A DNA stretch of 64,000 nt, from the NCBI RefSeq assembly GCF_006439355.1, contig NZ_VFTG01000005.1, forward strand, positions 124,001 to 188,000, read 5' to 3'. The DNA comes from Mesorhizobium sp. B4-1-3 (GTDB lineage: Bacteria; Pseudomonadota; Alphaproteobacteria; Rhizobiales; Rhizobiaceae). Below are positions 17,473-25,942 of the stretch, in pieces (positions within the stretch are counted from its first letter, which is position 1; every line of letters begins with the position of its first letter). Position numbers and translations under genes: made by a program. The notes under the pieces are model-generated. The model was not told where the DNA came from. It made no database searches and saw only the letters and a list, made by a program, of their open reading frames with translations.

Positions 17473-19763
17473 ACTTTGAGCCCCGCGGCCGCTTCGCGCT
17501 CGGCCAGGCGGTAGATCTGGTCGCGTCCCCGCAGATAGGGGTCGGGCCATTTGACGCCGCGGTCGCCAAGTGTGACCGCCGCATGCAGCGTCCAGTAGGG
17601 ATCGGTGAGATGCGGCCTGGCCAGCGCCACCAGGTCGGCGCGGCCGGCCATCAGGATCGAGTTGGCATGGTCGGGCTCATAGATGTTGCCGACCGCCATC
17701 GTCGCCATGCCGACCTCGTTGCGGATGCGGTCGGAGAACGGCGTCTGGAACATGCGGCCATAGACCGGTTTGGCGGCGATGGTGGTCTGCCCGGCCGAGA
17801 CGTCGCAAAGATCGACACCGGCCTGGTGCAGCAGCCTGGCGATCTCGACCGCGTCGGCCGGGGTGACGCCTTCGATACCCACCCAGTCATTGGCAGAGAT
17901 GCGCATCGAGATCGGCTTTTCGGCCGGCCACACGGCACGCACCGCATGGAAGATCTCCAGCGGATAGCGCATGCGGTTTTCCAGCGAGCCGCCATATTCG
18001 TCGGTGCGACGGTTCGTCAGAGGCGTGATGAAGGCGGAGAGCAGGTACCCATGCGCGGCATGGATCTCCAGCATGTCGAAACCGCATCGCTCGGCCATCT
18101 GAGCCGAAGCGACGAATTGGTCGCGCACCATGTCCATGTCGGCGCGGTCCATCGCTTTCGGCACCTGGTTCTGCGGCGACCAGGCGACAGCCGACGGCGC
18201 CATCACCGGCCAGTTGCCGGAAGGCAGCGGCTCGTCCGTCCCCTCCCAGCCGACGCGAGTCGAGCCCTTGGCGCCGGAGTGGCCGATCTGCGCGCAGATC
18301 TTGGCTTCCGTTTCGCCATGAACGAAATCGACCAGCCGCTTCCAGGCGACTTCATGTTCGGGTTTGTAGAAGCCGGGGCATCCGGGCGTAATGCGCCCCT
18401 CGGGGCTGACGCAGGTCATCTCGATATAGACGAGCCCCGCGCCGCCCTTGGCGCGCTCGGCATAATGGGCAAAATGCCAGTCGGTCGGGCAGCCGTCGAC
18501 CGCCTTATATTGCGCCATCGGCGAAACGACGATGCGGTTGGTAAGTGCCATATCGCGCAGCTTGAACGGCGCAAACATCGGCGCGCGGCGCAGCATGTTG
18601 CCGCCGGCGCCGGCCTTGCGCTGGAACCACTCCTCGGCGCCCGCCAGCCATGCGGCGTCGCGCAGGCGCAGGTTCTCGTGGCTGATGCGCTGCGAGCGGG
18701 TGAGCAGCGAATAGTTGAACTGAACTGGATCAAGTCCGAGATACCGTTCGACTTCCTCGAACCATTCGAGAGAGTTGCGCGCCGCCGATTGCAGCTTCAG
18801 CACCTCGGTGCGCCGCGCATCCTCATATTTGCGGAACGCGGCCTCCAGATCGGGCTCGGTTTCGACATAATCGGCGAGCGCCACCGCGCTTTCGAGCGCC
18901 AGCTTGGTGCCGGAGCCGATCGAGAAATGGGCTGAAGCCGCGGCGTCGCCCATCAGCGCCAGGTTCTTGTACGACCAGCGCTCGCATAGCACGCGCGGGA
19001 AATTGATCCAGGCCGAACCCCTGATGTGGTTGGCGTTGGTCATCAGCGGATGACCGCCGAGATGCTTTGCGAAGATGCGCTCGCAGACCGCAATCGATTC
19101 CTGCTGCGTCATCTGGCCGAAGCCGAACGCAGCCCAGGTCTGCTCGCTGCATTCGACGATGAAGGTCGCGGTCTCGCTGTCGAACTGGTAGGCATGCGCC
19201 CACACCCAGCCATGCTCCGTCTTCTCGAAGATGAAGGTGAAGGCGTCGTCGAATTTCTGCGTGGTGCCGAGCCACACGAACTTGCATTTGCGGGTGTCGA
19301 TATCCGGCTTGAAGACATCGGCGAAGGCCGCGCGCGACTTCGAGTTCAGCCCGTCCGCGGCGACCACCAGGTCGTGCGTTTCCATGAAGGGTTTCGGATC
19401 GGAAATCTCGGTCTCGAACATCATCTTGATGCCGAGCTCGCGGGCGCGCCGCTGCAATAGGACCAGGAGCCGCTTGCGCCCGATGCCGCAGAAGCCGTGG
19501 CCGGAAGACACTGTGCGCACGCCGTCATGGATGACGGCGATGTCATCCCAATAGGCAAAATGCTTCTTGATCCAGACGGCGCTGACCGGGTCGTTCCTGG
19601 TCAGGTTCTCCAGCGTCTCCGCGGACAGCACCACGCCCCAGCCGAACGTGTCGTCCGGGCGGTTGCGCTCATAGACCGTTACCTCATGCACGGCCTCGCG
19701 CAGCTTCAGCGAAATGGCAAAGTAGAGTCCGGCCGGACCGCCGCCGAGAACCGCAACCTTCAT
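17469..19763 (-). CDS. 2-Aminobenzoyl-CoA monooxygenase/reductase-like fusion (salicylyl-CoA 5-hydroxylase family)
   Basis: A 764-residue two-domain flavoprotein. Residues 1-380 are a class A FAD monooxygenase (GGGPAG at 7-12, NAD/FAD motif [36 protein letters not shown] near 275). Residues about 390-750 are an old-yellow-enzyme-type FMN oxidoreductase ([44 protein letters not shown]). This fusion is the known architecture of 2-aminobenzoyl-CoA monooxygenase/reductase, which hydroxylates and then reduces the ring of anthraniloyl-CoA; close relatives are annotated as salicylyl-CoA 5-hydroxylase. Start ATG 19763 follows AGGAGA. It leads a run of SDR, MarR, hydratase and dehydrogenase genes that fits the later steps. 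No aroyl-CoA ligase is encoded nearby. Confidence 0.85.
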   Translation of the reverse strand: MKVAVLGGGPAGLYFAISLKLREAVHEVTVYERNRPDDTFGWGVVLSAETLENLTRNDPVSAVWIKKHFAYWDDIAVIHDGVRTVSSGHGFCGIGRKRLLVLLQRRARELGIKMMFETEISDPKPFMETHDLVVAADGLNSKSRAAFADVFKPDIDTRKCKFVWLGTTQKFDDAFTFIFEKTEHGWVWAHAYQFDSETATFIVECSEQTWAAFGFGQMTQQESIAVCERIFAKHLGGHPLMTNANHIRGSAWINFPRVLCERWSYKNLALMGDAAASAHFSIGSGTKLALESAVALADYVETEPDLEAAFRKYEDARRTEVLKLQSAARNSLEWFEEVERYLGLDPVQFNYSLLTRSQRISHENLRLRDAAWLAGAEEWFQRKAGAGGNMLRRAPMFAPFKLRDMALTNRIVVSPMAQYKAVDGCPTDWHFAHYAERAKGGAGLVYIEMTCVSPEGRITPGCPGFYKPEHEVAWKRLVDFVHGETEAKICAQIGHSGAKGSTRVGWEGTDEPLPSGNWPVMAPSAVAWSPQNQVPKAMDRADMDMVRDQFVASAQMAERCGFDMLEIHAAHGYLLSAFITPLTNRRTDEYGGSLENRMRYPLEIFHAVRAVWPAEKPISMRISANDWVGIEGVTPADAVEIARLLHQAGVDLCDVSAGQTTIAAKPVYGRMFQTPFSDRIRNEVGMATMAVGNIYEPDHANSILMAGRADLVALARPHLTDPYWTLHAAVTLGDRGVKWPDPYLRGRDQIYRLAEREAAAGLKV

Positions 19764-19846
19764 GTCTTGCGATCTCCTCTTCGCATCGGAGGTCGCCGGC
19801 AAGGCCGGCGATCCCGATTGTCAGTATCGCGCCGCACGGCGATTAT

Positions 19847-19858
19847 TTCAAGCTTGAA
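19847..19858. promoter_or_regulatory. Candidate MarR operator in front of the monooxygenase/reductase gene
   Basis: TTCAAGCTTGAA is a perfect 12-base palindrome, 84 bases before the ATG at 19763, in a short AT-rich patch of an otherwise GC-rich gap. Palindromes of this size are typical MarR sites, and a MarR gene is in the downstream operon. There is no direct evidence. Confidence 0.4.
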
Positions 19859-19897
19859 GTTTCGTAATTGAATGATCGCCGCCGCCGCGTTGGTTCG

Positions 19898-20497
19898 TCA
19901 CTTGGTGGGATCCTTCGGGCTCCAAAGCACCGTCTCGGCGCCCTTCTCATATGCCATGCCTTGGGGATAGCTGATCGCCTCCAGCTGCAGCCCCCACGGC
20001 GCCTGGAAATAGAGGATGGTCTGGCCCGCGGCCGGGCCTTCCTTGACCGGCAGCGGCCCCATCCTGGTCTTGACACCCTTGGCCTCCAGATAGGCCTTCG
20101 CGGCGGCGACATCGTCGACATAGAAGGCGATGTGGAAGCCGCCGATGTCGCTGTTCTTCGGCGTCAAATCCTTCTGGTCGGGTGCCGTGTATTTGAACAG
20201 CTCGATGTTCGAGCCATAACCGCAGCGGACCATGGTGATCTCCTCGATCACCGCCTTCGGATCGACCCCGAGCAGGTCCTGTATGAAGGTGCCCTTGTCG
20301 TCGGCGAACGGCCCGAAGGACATTGCCTTCTTGCAGCCGACGACATTGGTGAAGAAATCGACGGCCTGCTTCATGTCGGGCACGGTAATGCCGGTGTGGT
20401 CGTGGCCTCGCATGCCCGGAATCGCATCCGCGGAAGCCGCTCCCGCTGCGCCGGACAAGGAGGCCGCGAGGATCGCCGCCTGGACTGCGTATTTCAT
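19898..20497 (-). CDS. VOC-family protein with an N-terminal signal peptide
   Basis: A 199-residue protein whose residues 1-23 (MKYAVQAAILAASLSGAAGAASA) form a clear Sec signal peptide. It is followed by a vicinal-oxygen-chelate (glyoxalase/dioxygenase) fold: two beta-alpha-beta-beta-beta repeats, the first from GHDHTGITVPDMKQAVDFFTN and the second from GGFHIAFYVDDVAAAKAYLE. Candidate metal ligands are the histidines of HDHTG and GFHIAF and glutamates in the ENIELFKY-like strand (NIELFK) and LQLEAISYP. VOC enzymes are mostly cytoplasmic, so export to the periplasm is unusual. It sits between an ABC transporter and the monooxygenase/reductase gene on the same strand. It may act on or bind the compound before uptake. 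No reaction can be assigned. Confidence 0.85.
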   Translation of the reverse strand: MKYAVQAAILAASLSGAAGAASADAIPGMRGHDHTGITVPDMKQAVDFFTNVVGCKKAMSFGPFADDKGTFIQDLLGVDPKAVIEEITMVRCGYGSNIELFKYTAPDQKDLTPKNSDIGGFHIAFYVDDVAAAKAYLEAKGVKTRMGPLPVKEGPAAGQTILYFQAPWGLQLEAISYPQGMAYEKGAETVLWSPKDPTK

Positions 20498-20577
20498 GTC
20501 ACCCTCCGTTGGCGGGCTGACTTATCCTTGCGCACATCCGAGGCCCGCTGGTCGGCGTGCGGATATCGAAGCTCAGT

Positions 20578-21402
20578 TCATGCCGGCGCCTTCGGCCGCA
20601 GCCAGTCCGGATCGATCTCCGGCAGCGGAATGGCGGCGAGCAGGTCGCGCGTGTAGGCCTCCTTCGGATTGTCGAACAGGGCGTCGGTGGCGCCGGCCTC
20701 GACGATCCTGCCTTCCCGCATGACGATGACCTGCTGGCAGAGCCGCCGGATCACCGACAGGTCGTGGCTGATGAAGGCGACCGTCAGCCCCATCTCTGCC
20801 GCCAGCTTCTCCAGCAGCGTAAGGATCTGCGCCTGCGTCGAAACATCGAGGCCGGAGACGATCTCGTCGGCCAGCACGAATTTCGGCGACAGCGCCAGCG
20901 CGCGTGCGATGCCGACGCGCTGGCGTTGCCCGCCCGACAGCTCGTGGCGGTAGCGAGCGGCGAAACTCTGCGGCAGGCCGACGCGCTGCAGCGCTTCCGC
21001 CACGCGTTCTTTCAGCCGGTCGCCGAGGCCGTTCTGCCTCAAGGGAGCTGCGATGATGTTGAAGATCGTGTGGCGCGGATTAAGCGACGACATCGGGTCT
21101 TGGAAGATCATCTGCAGGTCGCGGCGCAGCGGCCTGAGCTCGGCTTCCGAAAGATGGGCGATATCGCGCCCTTCGAAGGTGATCGCGCCTGCGCTCGGCT
21201 CGAGCAACCTGACCAGCGCACGGCCGAGCGTCGACTTGCCGGAGCCGGATTCGCCGACGATGCCGGTGATCAATCCCTTGGGCAGGTCGAAGTCGAGCCC
21301 TTTGAGGATTTCGGCCAGCGGCGCTCGACCGATCAGCGGCTTGCGCGTCATGTCGGGCAGCGCCACCTTGAGCCCGCGCACCGAGAACAGCGGCTCAGTC
21401 AT
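20578..21402 (-). CDS. Oligopeptide-type ABC transporter ATP-binding protein (DppF/OppF-like)
   Basis: A 274-residue ATPase with Walker [11 protein letters not shown]-loop MIFQDPMSSLNPRHT, signature [26 protein letters not shown] and H-loop FISHDLSVIRR. I start at ATG 21402, whose first bases overlap the stop of the preceding ATPase gene; upstream residues in frame are not family-like. It is the last subunit gene of a five-gene transporter operon. The C-terminus ends shortly after YTRDLLAAIPLPEIDPDWL, without the Cys tail of E. coli DppF. The transporter lies inside an aromatic catabolic cluster, so its substrate may not be a peptide. Confidence 0.9.
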   Translation of the reverse strand: MTEPLFSVRGLKVALPDMTRKPLIGRAPLAEILKGLDFDLPKGLITGIVGESGSGKSTLGRALVRLLEPSAGAITFEGRDIAHLSEAELRPLRRDLQMIFQDPMSSLNPRHTIFNIIAAPLRQNGLGDRLKERVAEALQRVGLPQSFAARYRHELSGGQRQRVGIARALALSPKFVLADEIVSGLDVSTQAQILTLLEKLAAEMGLTVAFISHDLSVIRRLCQQVIVMREGRIVEAGATDALFDNPKEAYTRDLLAAIPLPEIDPDWLRPKAPA

Positions 21403-22285
21403 GGCGGGGCCTCCATGCCTGGTCTGCCGCCGCGATCTCCGCCGCAAGTCCGGCGAGCACGGTTTCGTCCACCGGCTTCAGCGATGCGTATGGATCGGTG
21501 TAGCGCGGCGTCGCCGCCATCAGCGCCCGCGTGTAGGGATGCTGCGGTGCTTCGAAGAGGGCAGCGGTCTCGGCTTCCTCGACCACTTTGCCGGCATAGA
21601 GCACCGACACTTTCTGGCTGATCTTGGCGACGACGCCGAGATCGTGGGTGACGAACAGGATCGCGGTGCCATGGTCGCGCTGCAGTTGCGCGATGAGCCG
21701 CAGGATCTGTTTCTGCACCGTCACGTCGAGCGCCGTCGTCGGCTCGTCGGCGACGATCAGCCTGGGCTCCGCCGCGAAGGCCGCGGCGATCAGCACGCGC
21801 TGCCGCATGCCGCCGGACAATTCATGCGGATAGCTCTTCAGCACACGCTCGGAATCGCGGATCTGCACCTCGTCGAGCAGCTGCCGGATACGCTTGTCGG
21901 CTTTCTCGCCGTTCCAGCCGAGGATTCGCACCAGCCGATCGATCATCTGCGCGCCGATGCGGCGCGACGGGTTGAGCGCAGTCAGCGGATCCTGTGGGAT
22001 CAGCGCCGTGCGCGCGCCGATCAGGGTCCGCCGCGCCTTCGGATCGAGGCGTCCGAGGTCCTCGCCCTCGATCAGCATCTCGCCTTCGACGATGCGCACG
22101 CTTTTCGGCAGCACGCCGAGCACCGCCTTGCCGATCATCGTCTTCCCGGCGCCGCTTTCGCCGACCAGCGCGCGGACCTCGCCGGGGTGGACGCTGAGCG
22201 AAACGGAGCGCAGCACGCGCTGGCCGTTGGGCAGCACGGCGCTCAAGCCGCGGATATCTAGACATGGTTCCACATTGACGCTCAT
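21395..22285 (-). CDS. Oligopeptide-type ABC transporter ATP-binding protein (DppD/OppD-like)
   Basis: A 296-residue ATPase: Walker [12 protein letters not shown] (about residue 40), Q-loop [16 protein letters not shown], signature [27 protein letters not shown] with Walker B, and H-loop FVTHDLGVV. The start is ATG 22285 in an ATGA overlap with the second permease gene. A much longer reading of this frame runs back through the permease and is an artefact. It ends in a family-like [14 protein letters not shown] segment without the usual Cys-rich tail. It works with the next ATPase to energise the two permeases. Confidence 0.9.
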   Translation of the reverse strand: MSVNVEPCLDIRGLSAVLPNGQRVLRSVSLSVHPGEVRALVGESGAGKTMIGKAVLGVLPKSVRIVEGEMLIEGEDLGRLDPKARRTLIGARTALIPQDPLTALNPSRRIGAQMIDRLVRILGWNGEKADKRIRQLLDEVQIRDSERVLKSYPHELSGGMRQRVLIAAAFAAEPRLIVADEPTTALDVTVQKQILRLIAQLQRDHGTAILFVTHDLGVVAKISQKVSVLYAGKVVEEAETAALFEAPQHPYTRALMAATPRYTDPYASLKPVDETVLAGLAAEIAAADQAWRPRHD

Positions 22286-23130
22286 CGCAGCACCGGATCG
22301 AAGCGCGCCTTCAGCGCTTCGCCGAACTGACTGAAGGAGAGCACCGTGAGGATCAGCGTGATGAGCGGGAACACCAGCACCCACCAGGCCTGATGGATCG
22401 ACAGCCGGCCCTCGGCGATGATGCTGCCCCAGGTCGGGTCGTCGGTCGAGATCGACAGGTTGACGAAGGACAGGATCGCCTCGACGATCACGGCGATGCC
22501 CATCTCGAGCGACAGGAGCGCCACCACCGACGGCAGCACATTGGGCAGCACTTCGCGCAGCATTATGCCGATGCGGCCATAGCCGGCGATGCGTGCGCTC
22601 TCGACATAATCCATGCGCGCCTGGCTCATTGCCTCGGCGCGGATCACCCGGCAGAAGCGTGTCCAGTCGATGATAGCGATGGCAAGGATGACGGAGCTCA
22701 AGCCGGTGCCCAGCACCGCGACCAGCAGGATCGCGAACAGCACCGGCGGGAACGCCATCCACACATCGACGATGCGCGAGATGATGCGGTCGGCCCAGCC
22801 GCCGACATAGCCGGCGATCAGGCCGAGCGCGGAGCCGAGAAGGCAGGCGGACGTCGCCGCGGCGAAGGCGACAATAAAGGCGATGCGGCCGCCGAAGATC
22901 AGGCGCGACAGCAGATCGCGTCCGAGGCTGTCGGTGCCCAGCCAATAGCCGGGCTCGGCGCCGTCCAGCCAGAAGGGCGGCAGGCGCTCAAGCATCAGGT
23001 CCTGCGCCAAGGGATCCTGCGGCGCCACCAGCGGCGCAAAGATGGCGGCAAGCAGCGCAAGGAGCAGCCAGCCGCCGGCCAGCCACAGCCGCGGGCTCAA
23101 GCCACGTCGGGCGATGCTCGCCTCATCCAT
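22282..23130 (-). CDS. Oligopeptide-type ABC transporter permease (DppC-like)
   Basis: A 282-residue membrane protein starting MDEASIARRGLSPRLWLAGG, with a first helix near residues 16-36, the periplasmic signature WLGTDSLGRDLLSRLIFGGR, and the EAA loop MDYVESARIAGYGRIGIM. ATG 23130 overlaps the stop of the DppB-like gene by eight bases (ATGGATGA). It forms the translocation pore with that partner. Like the rest of this operon it is transcribed toward the monooxygenase/reductase gene. Confidence 0.9.
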   Translation of the reverse strand: MDEASIARRGLSPRLWLAGGWLLLALLAAIFAPLVAPQDPLAQDLMLERLPPFWLDGAEPGYWLGTDSLGRDLLSRLIFGGRIAFIVAFAAATSACLLGSALGLIAGYVGGWADRIISRIVDVWMAFPPVLFAILLVAVLGTGLSSVILAIAIIDWTRFCRVIRAEAMSQARMDYVESARIAGYGRIGIMLREVLPNVLPSVVALLSLEMGIAVIVEAILSFVNLSISTDDPTWGSIIAEGRLSIHQAWWVLVFPLITLILTVLSFSQFGEALKARFDPVLR

Positions 23131-24130
23131 GGCGAAGCCTCGGATTGAGCAGCGCATACATCATGTCGACGGCGAGGTTGATCAGCACGAAGAGCAGCGC
23201 GAACACCAGCACGATGCCCTGGATCAGCGGCAGGTCGCGATTGACGACGGCGTCGATCGCCATGTTGCCGAGCCCCTCATAGGAGAACAGCCGCTCGACG
23301 ATGACGGTGCCGCCGATGAGGAAGGTGAACTGCACGCCGACCAGCGTCAGCGTCGGCAGCGCCGCGTTCTTCAGCGCCTCGCGCAGGACCACCTGCGTCT
23401 CGGAAAAACCCTTCACGCGCGCCAGCACGACATAGTCGAGATCGAGCACCTCCTTCAGCGATTGTTTCAAGAGCTGCGCGATGATCGCCGCCAGCGGCAG
23501 CGCCAAGGCAACGGCCGGCATCAGCATATGTTTGAGCAGGTCCCAGGTGAGGTCGAAACGAAGCCTGAGGATGCTCTCGACCAGATAGAACTGGGTGACG
23601 AAAGGCAGGTCGAGCTGCGGCGACACCCGGCCGGAAATGTCGAAGACGGGCACGAGCACACCGAATAGCAGGATCAGCACCAGGCCCCACAGGAAATCGG
23701 GGATTGAGAGCGTCGCGCCGCTCACGATGTCGATGCCGGTTTCAACCGCCGTGCCGCGCGAGCGCGCGCCGAGGATCGCGGCGCTCGTGCCGAGCGCGAT
23801 CGCCATCAGCAATGCCACGGTCGCCAGCTCCAGCGTCGCGGGCAGCCGGTTGAAGACCAGGCCGAGCACGTCCTGGCGCAATGAAATCGAGGCCCCGAAA
23901 TTCCCATGCAGCACGCCGCCGAGCCAAATGAAGAATTGCTGCACGATGCCCTTGTCGAGCCCGTAAAGCGCCCGCAGCCGCGCAATGTCGTCGTCACTCG
24001 CGCCGGGCGGTAGCATCATGGCGATCGGGTCGCCGGGCGCGACGCGGATGACGACGAAGACGACGATGGCGACGCCGAAAAGCGTCACCAGCATCGTCAA
24101 CAGACGTACGAGGAATCTCTGCAGCAGCAT
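23123..24130 (-). CDS. Oligopeptide-type ABC transporter permease (DppB-like)
   Basis: A 335-residue inner-membrane permease (MLLQRFLVRLLTMLVTLFGVAIVVFVVIRVAPGDPI). It has five or more further hydrophobic stretches and the EAA loop DLDYVVLARVKGFSETQVVLREALKNA. It resembles DppB/OppB of family 5-dependent importers. It lies 190 bases downstream of its binding-protein gene, and that gap holds a strong inverted repeat (24157-24275) that may uncouple expression of the two. The stop overlaps the next permease. Confidence 0.9.
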   Translation of the reverse strand: MLLQRFLVRLLTMLVTLFGVAIVVFVVIRVAPGDPIAMMLPPGASDDDIARLRALYGLDKGIVQQFFIWLGGVLHGNFGASISLRQDVLGLVFNRLPATLELATVALLMAIALGTSAAILGARSRGTAVETGIDIVSGATLSIPDFLWGLVLILLFGVLVPVFDISGRVSPQLDLPFVTQFYLVESILRLRFDLTWDLLKHMLMPAVALALPLAAIIAQLLKQSLKEVLDLDYVVLARVKGFSETQVVLREALKNAALPTLTLVGVQFTFLIGGTVIVERLFSYEGLGNMAIDAVVNRDLPLIQGIVLVFALLFVLINLAVDMMYALLNPRLRHG

Positions 24131-24156
24131 GCGGCCCTAATCACTCTGAACGGACT

Positions 24157-24275
24157 CCCCCTCATCCGGCCCCTTCGCGGCCACTTTCTCCCAGGTGGGG
24201 AGAAGAGACTGGCTCAGCCGTCGGCGACCTCTTCTCCCTTGGGGGAGAAGGTGGCCCGGAGGGCCGGATGAGGGG
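24157..24275. repeat. Intergenic inverted-repeat element, family B
   Basis: The arm 24157-24207 (CCCCTCATCCGGCC, then CTTTCTCCCAGGTGGGGAGAAGAG) is repeated inverted at 24229-24275 (CTCTTCTCCC, TTGGGGGAGAAGGTGGCC, GGGCCGGATGAGGGG). Only about 21 bases lie between the arms, so the RNA would fold into a long, nearly perfect hairpin. It sits between the binding-protein gene and the first permease gene of one operon. Confidence 0.75.
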
Positions 24276-24320
24276 GCTGCGTCGTTGAAGGAGACACGCT
24301 ACCGCGCCTCCTCATTTCGA

Positions 24321-25850
24321 TCAGGCGGCCGGGGTCATCAGCGCCGGCAGCAGCGCGCCTGACACATGCTGTACGACATTGACCTTCTTCGAATGCACGA
24401 TCGGTTGCGCATACTGGATCAGGGAAAGCACATAGGCCTGCTCGGCGATGTATTTGTCGACCGCCTTCCAGCCGGCGATGCGCTTGGCCTCGTCCTTCTC
24501 GCCCCACAACGGCCCGATCTTGGCGTCGAGATCGTCCGTCTTCCACGACGAATGCGGCGACGGTCCGAACATGGCGAAGCCGGTCGAGGTGGTCGGGTCG
24601 CCGATCGAGTTGCCCCAGTTGTAGAAGGCGGCCGGCGCCAGCTTGTGCGCGGCACGTAGCTCGTAATGCTTGGCGATCTCGTAGACCTCGATCTCGGCCT
24701 CGATGCCGACCTTGCGCCACATGCCGACGATCGCCTGCACCATCTCGTAATCCTTGGGCTTGAAGCCCTTGGTGGTCTGGATGGTGAACTTGGCCGGCTT
24801 CTTGGTCGAATAGCCGGAGGCGGCGAGCAACTCCTTGGCCTTCTCCGGATTGTGCTCGACCTTGATCGACGGATCGAAGGCCGCGTATTCCGGCGTTTCC
24901 AGCGTGTCGATCGGCTGGCCGTAGCCGCGCAGCAGCCGCTTGACCAGGAGCTCCTTGTCCACCGCCATCACGGCCGCCTGCCGCACGTTCTTGTCGAGCA
25001 TGGCGTCCTTGTTGTTGAAGAAGATCATGCCGATGTCGGAGACGTTCTTGATCGAGCCGGCGAGCCCTTCCTTGGCGATCAGCCGGTCATATTCCTCATA
25101 GGGAATTTCGAGCGTCACCTGCGAGGAGCCGGACTCGATCTCGGCGACGCGGCTCGCCGCGTCGGTCACGAATTTGATCGTCACATTCTCGAAGGCGGGC
25201 TTCGTGCCCCAGTAATGCGGATTGGCCTTGAGCCGCAGGAACGCGTTGCGCTCGAACTTGTCGACCATATAGGGGCCGGTGCCGATTGGCGCCTTCTCGA
25301 AGCCTTCCGCGCCGACCTTCTCGTAATAGGCCTTGGGCAGGATGTAGCCGGTCAGGAACGACATCCACTTGAAATAGACGGGGTCGAACTGCACGACGTC
25401 GCCGGTGATCTTGTTGCCGTCGATCTTGAAGTTGTTGACGTTCTTCCAGACGAACTGGATCGGATTGCCGGTCTTCTCGTCGCCGGCGCGGGTCAGCGAC
25501 CACACCACGTCTTCAGCCGTGAACGGCGAGCCATCATGCCATTTCACGCCGTCGCGCACCGTCATCGTCACCTTGGTGCGGTCGTCGTTCCAGCCCCATT
25601 CGGTGAGCAGTCCGGGCGTGAACGAAAGGTCCGGCTTCTGGCCGATGATCTGGTCGAACACCGACTGGTAGAGCCCTTGGATCGTCGGGTTGACGGCCGA
25701 AGGTCCAGTGGTCGGGTCCCAGGAGGGCAGGTTGACGTTGTAGGCGATGGTGAGCTCGCCCGCCGCCTTTGCAGCCTTCGGCAAGCCAAGCGTCGCGGCC
25801 CCGATCGCTGCGGCGCCATAGCCAAGCAAGTCACGTCTGTTGATGGTCAT
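24321..25850 (-). CDS. ABC transporter substrate-binding protein (SBP family 5), Tat-exported
   Basis: A 509-residue binding protein with a twin-arginine leader: MTINRRDLLGYGAAAIGAATLG followed by LPKAAKAA, suggesting export in folded form. The body has the family 5 pattern (LTEWGWNDDRTKVTMTVRDGVKWHDGSPFTAEDVVWSL, APIGTGPYMVDKF). It would deliver its ligand to the permeases 190 bases downstream. The operon is enclosed by aromatic/indole catabolic genes and is close to a divergent control region, so the ligand may be an indole or aromatic conjugate, though peptides remain possible. A gap of 92 bases separates it from the upstream FAD oxidoreductase gene. Confidence 0.9.
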   Translation of the reverse strand: MTINRRDLLGYGAAAIGAATLGLPKAAKAAGELTIAYNVNLPSWDPTTGPSAVNPTIQGLYQSVFDQIIGQKPDLSFTPGLLTEWGWNDDRTKVTMTVRDGVKWHDGSPFTAEDVVWSLTRAGDEKTGNPIQFVWKNVNNFKIDGNKITGDVVQFDPVYFKWMSFLTGYILPKAYYEKVGAEGFEKAPIGTGPYMVDKFERNAFLRLKANPHYWGTKPAFENVTIKFVTDAASRVAEIESGSSQVTLEIPYEEYDRLIAKEGLAGSIKNVSDIGMIFFNNKDAMLDKNVRQAAVMAVDKELLVKRLLRGYGQPIDTLETPEYAAFDPSIKVEHNPEKAKELLAASGYSTKKPAKFTIQTTKGFKPKDYEMVQAIVGMWRKVGIEAEIEVYEIAKHYELRAAHKLAPAAFYNWGNSIGDPTTSTGFAMFGPSPHSSWKTDDLDAKIGPLWGEKDEAKRIAGWKAVDKYIAEQAYVLSLIQYAQPIVHSKKVNVVQHVSGALLPALMTPAA

Positions 25851-25942
25851 GGTCGTTCCCCTTGTTGGTTGTCATTTGTACGCGCGGCGTTCTCATTCGG
25901 TGGTGGGCAACCGCGCCTTGTCCATCCCGGAATCTCTTTGGC

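Noticed and set aside
21395..22945. A 516-residue reading of the DppD-like ATPase.
   Set aside because: The first 220 residues are an out-of-frame reading of the permease gene; the true start is ATG 22285 in an ATGA overlap.
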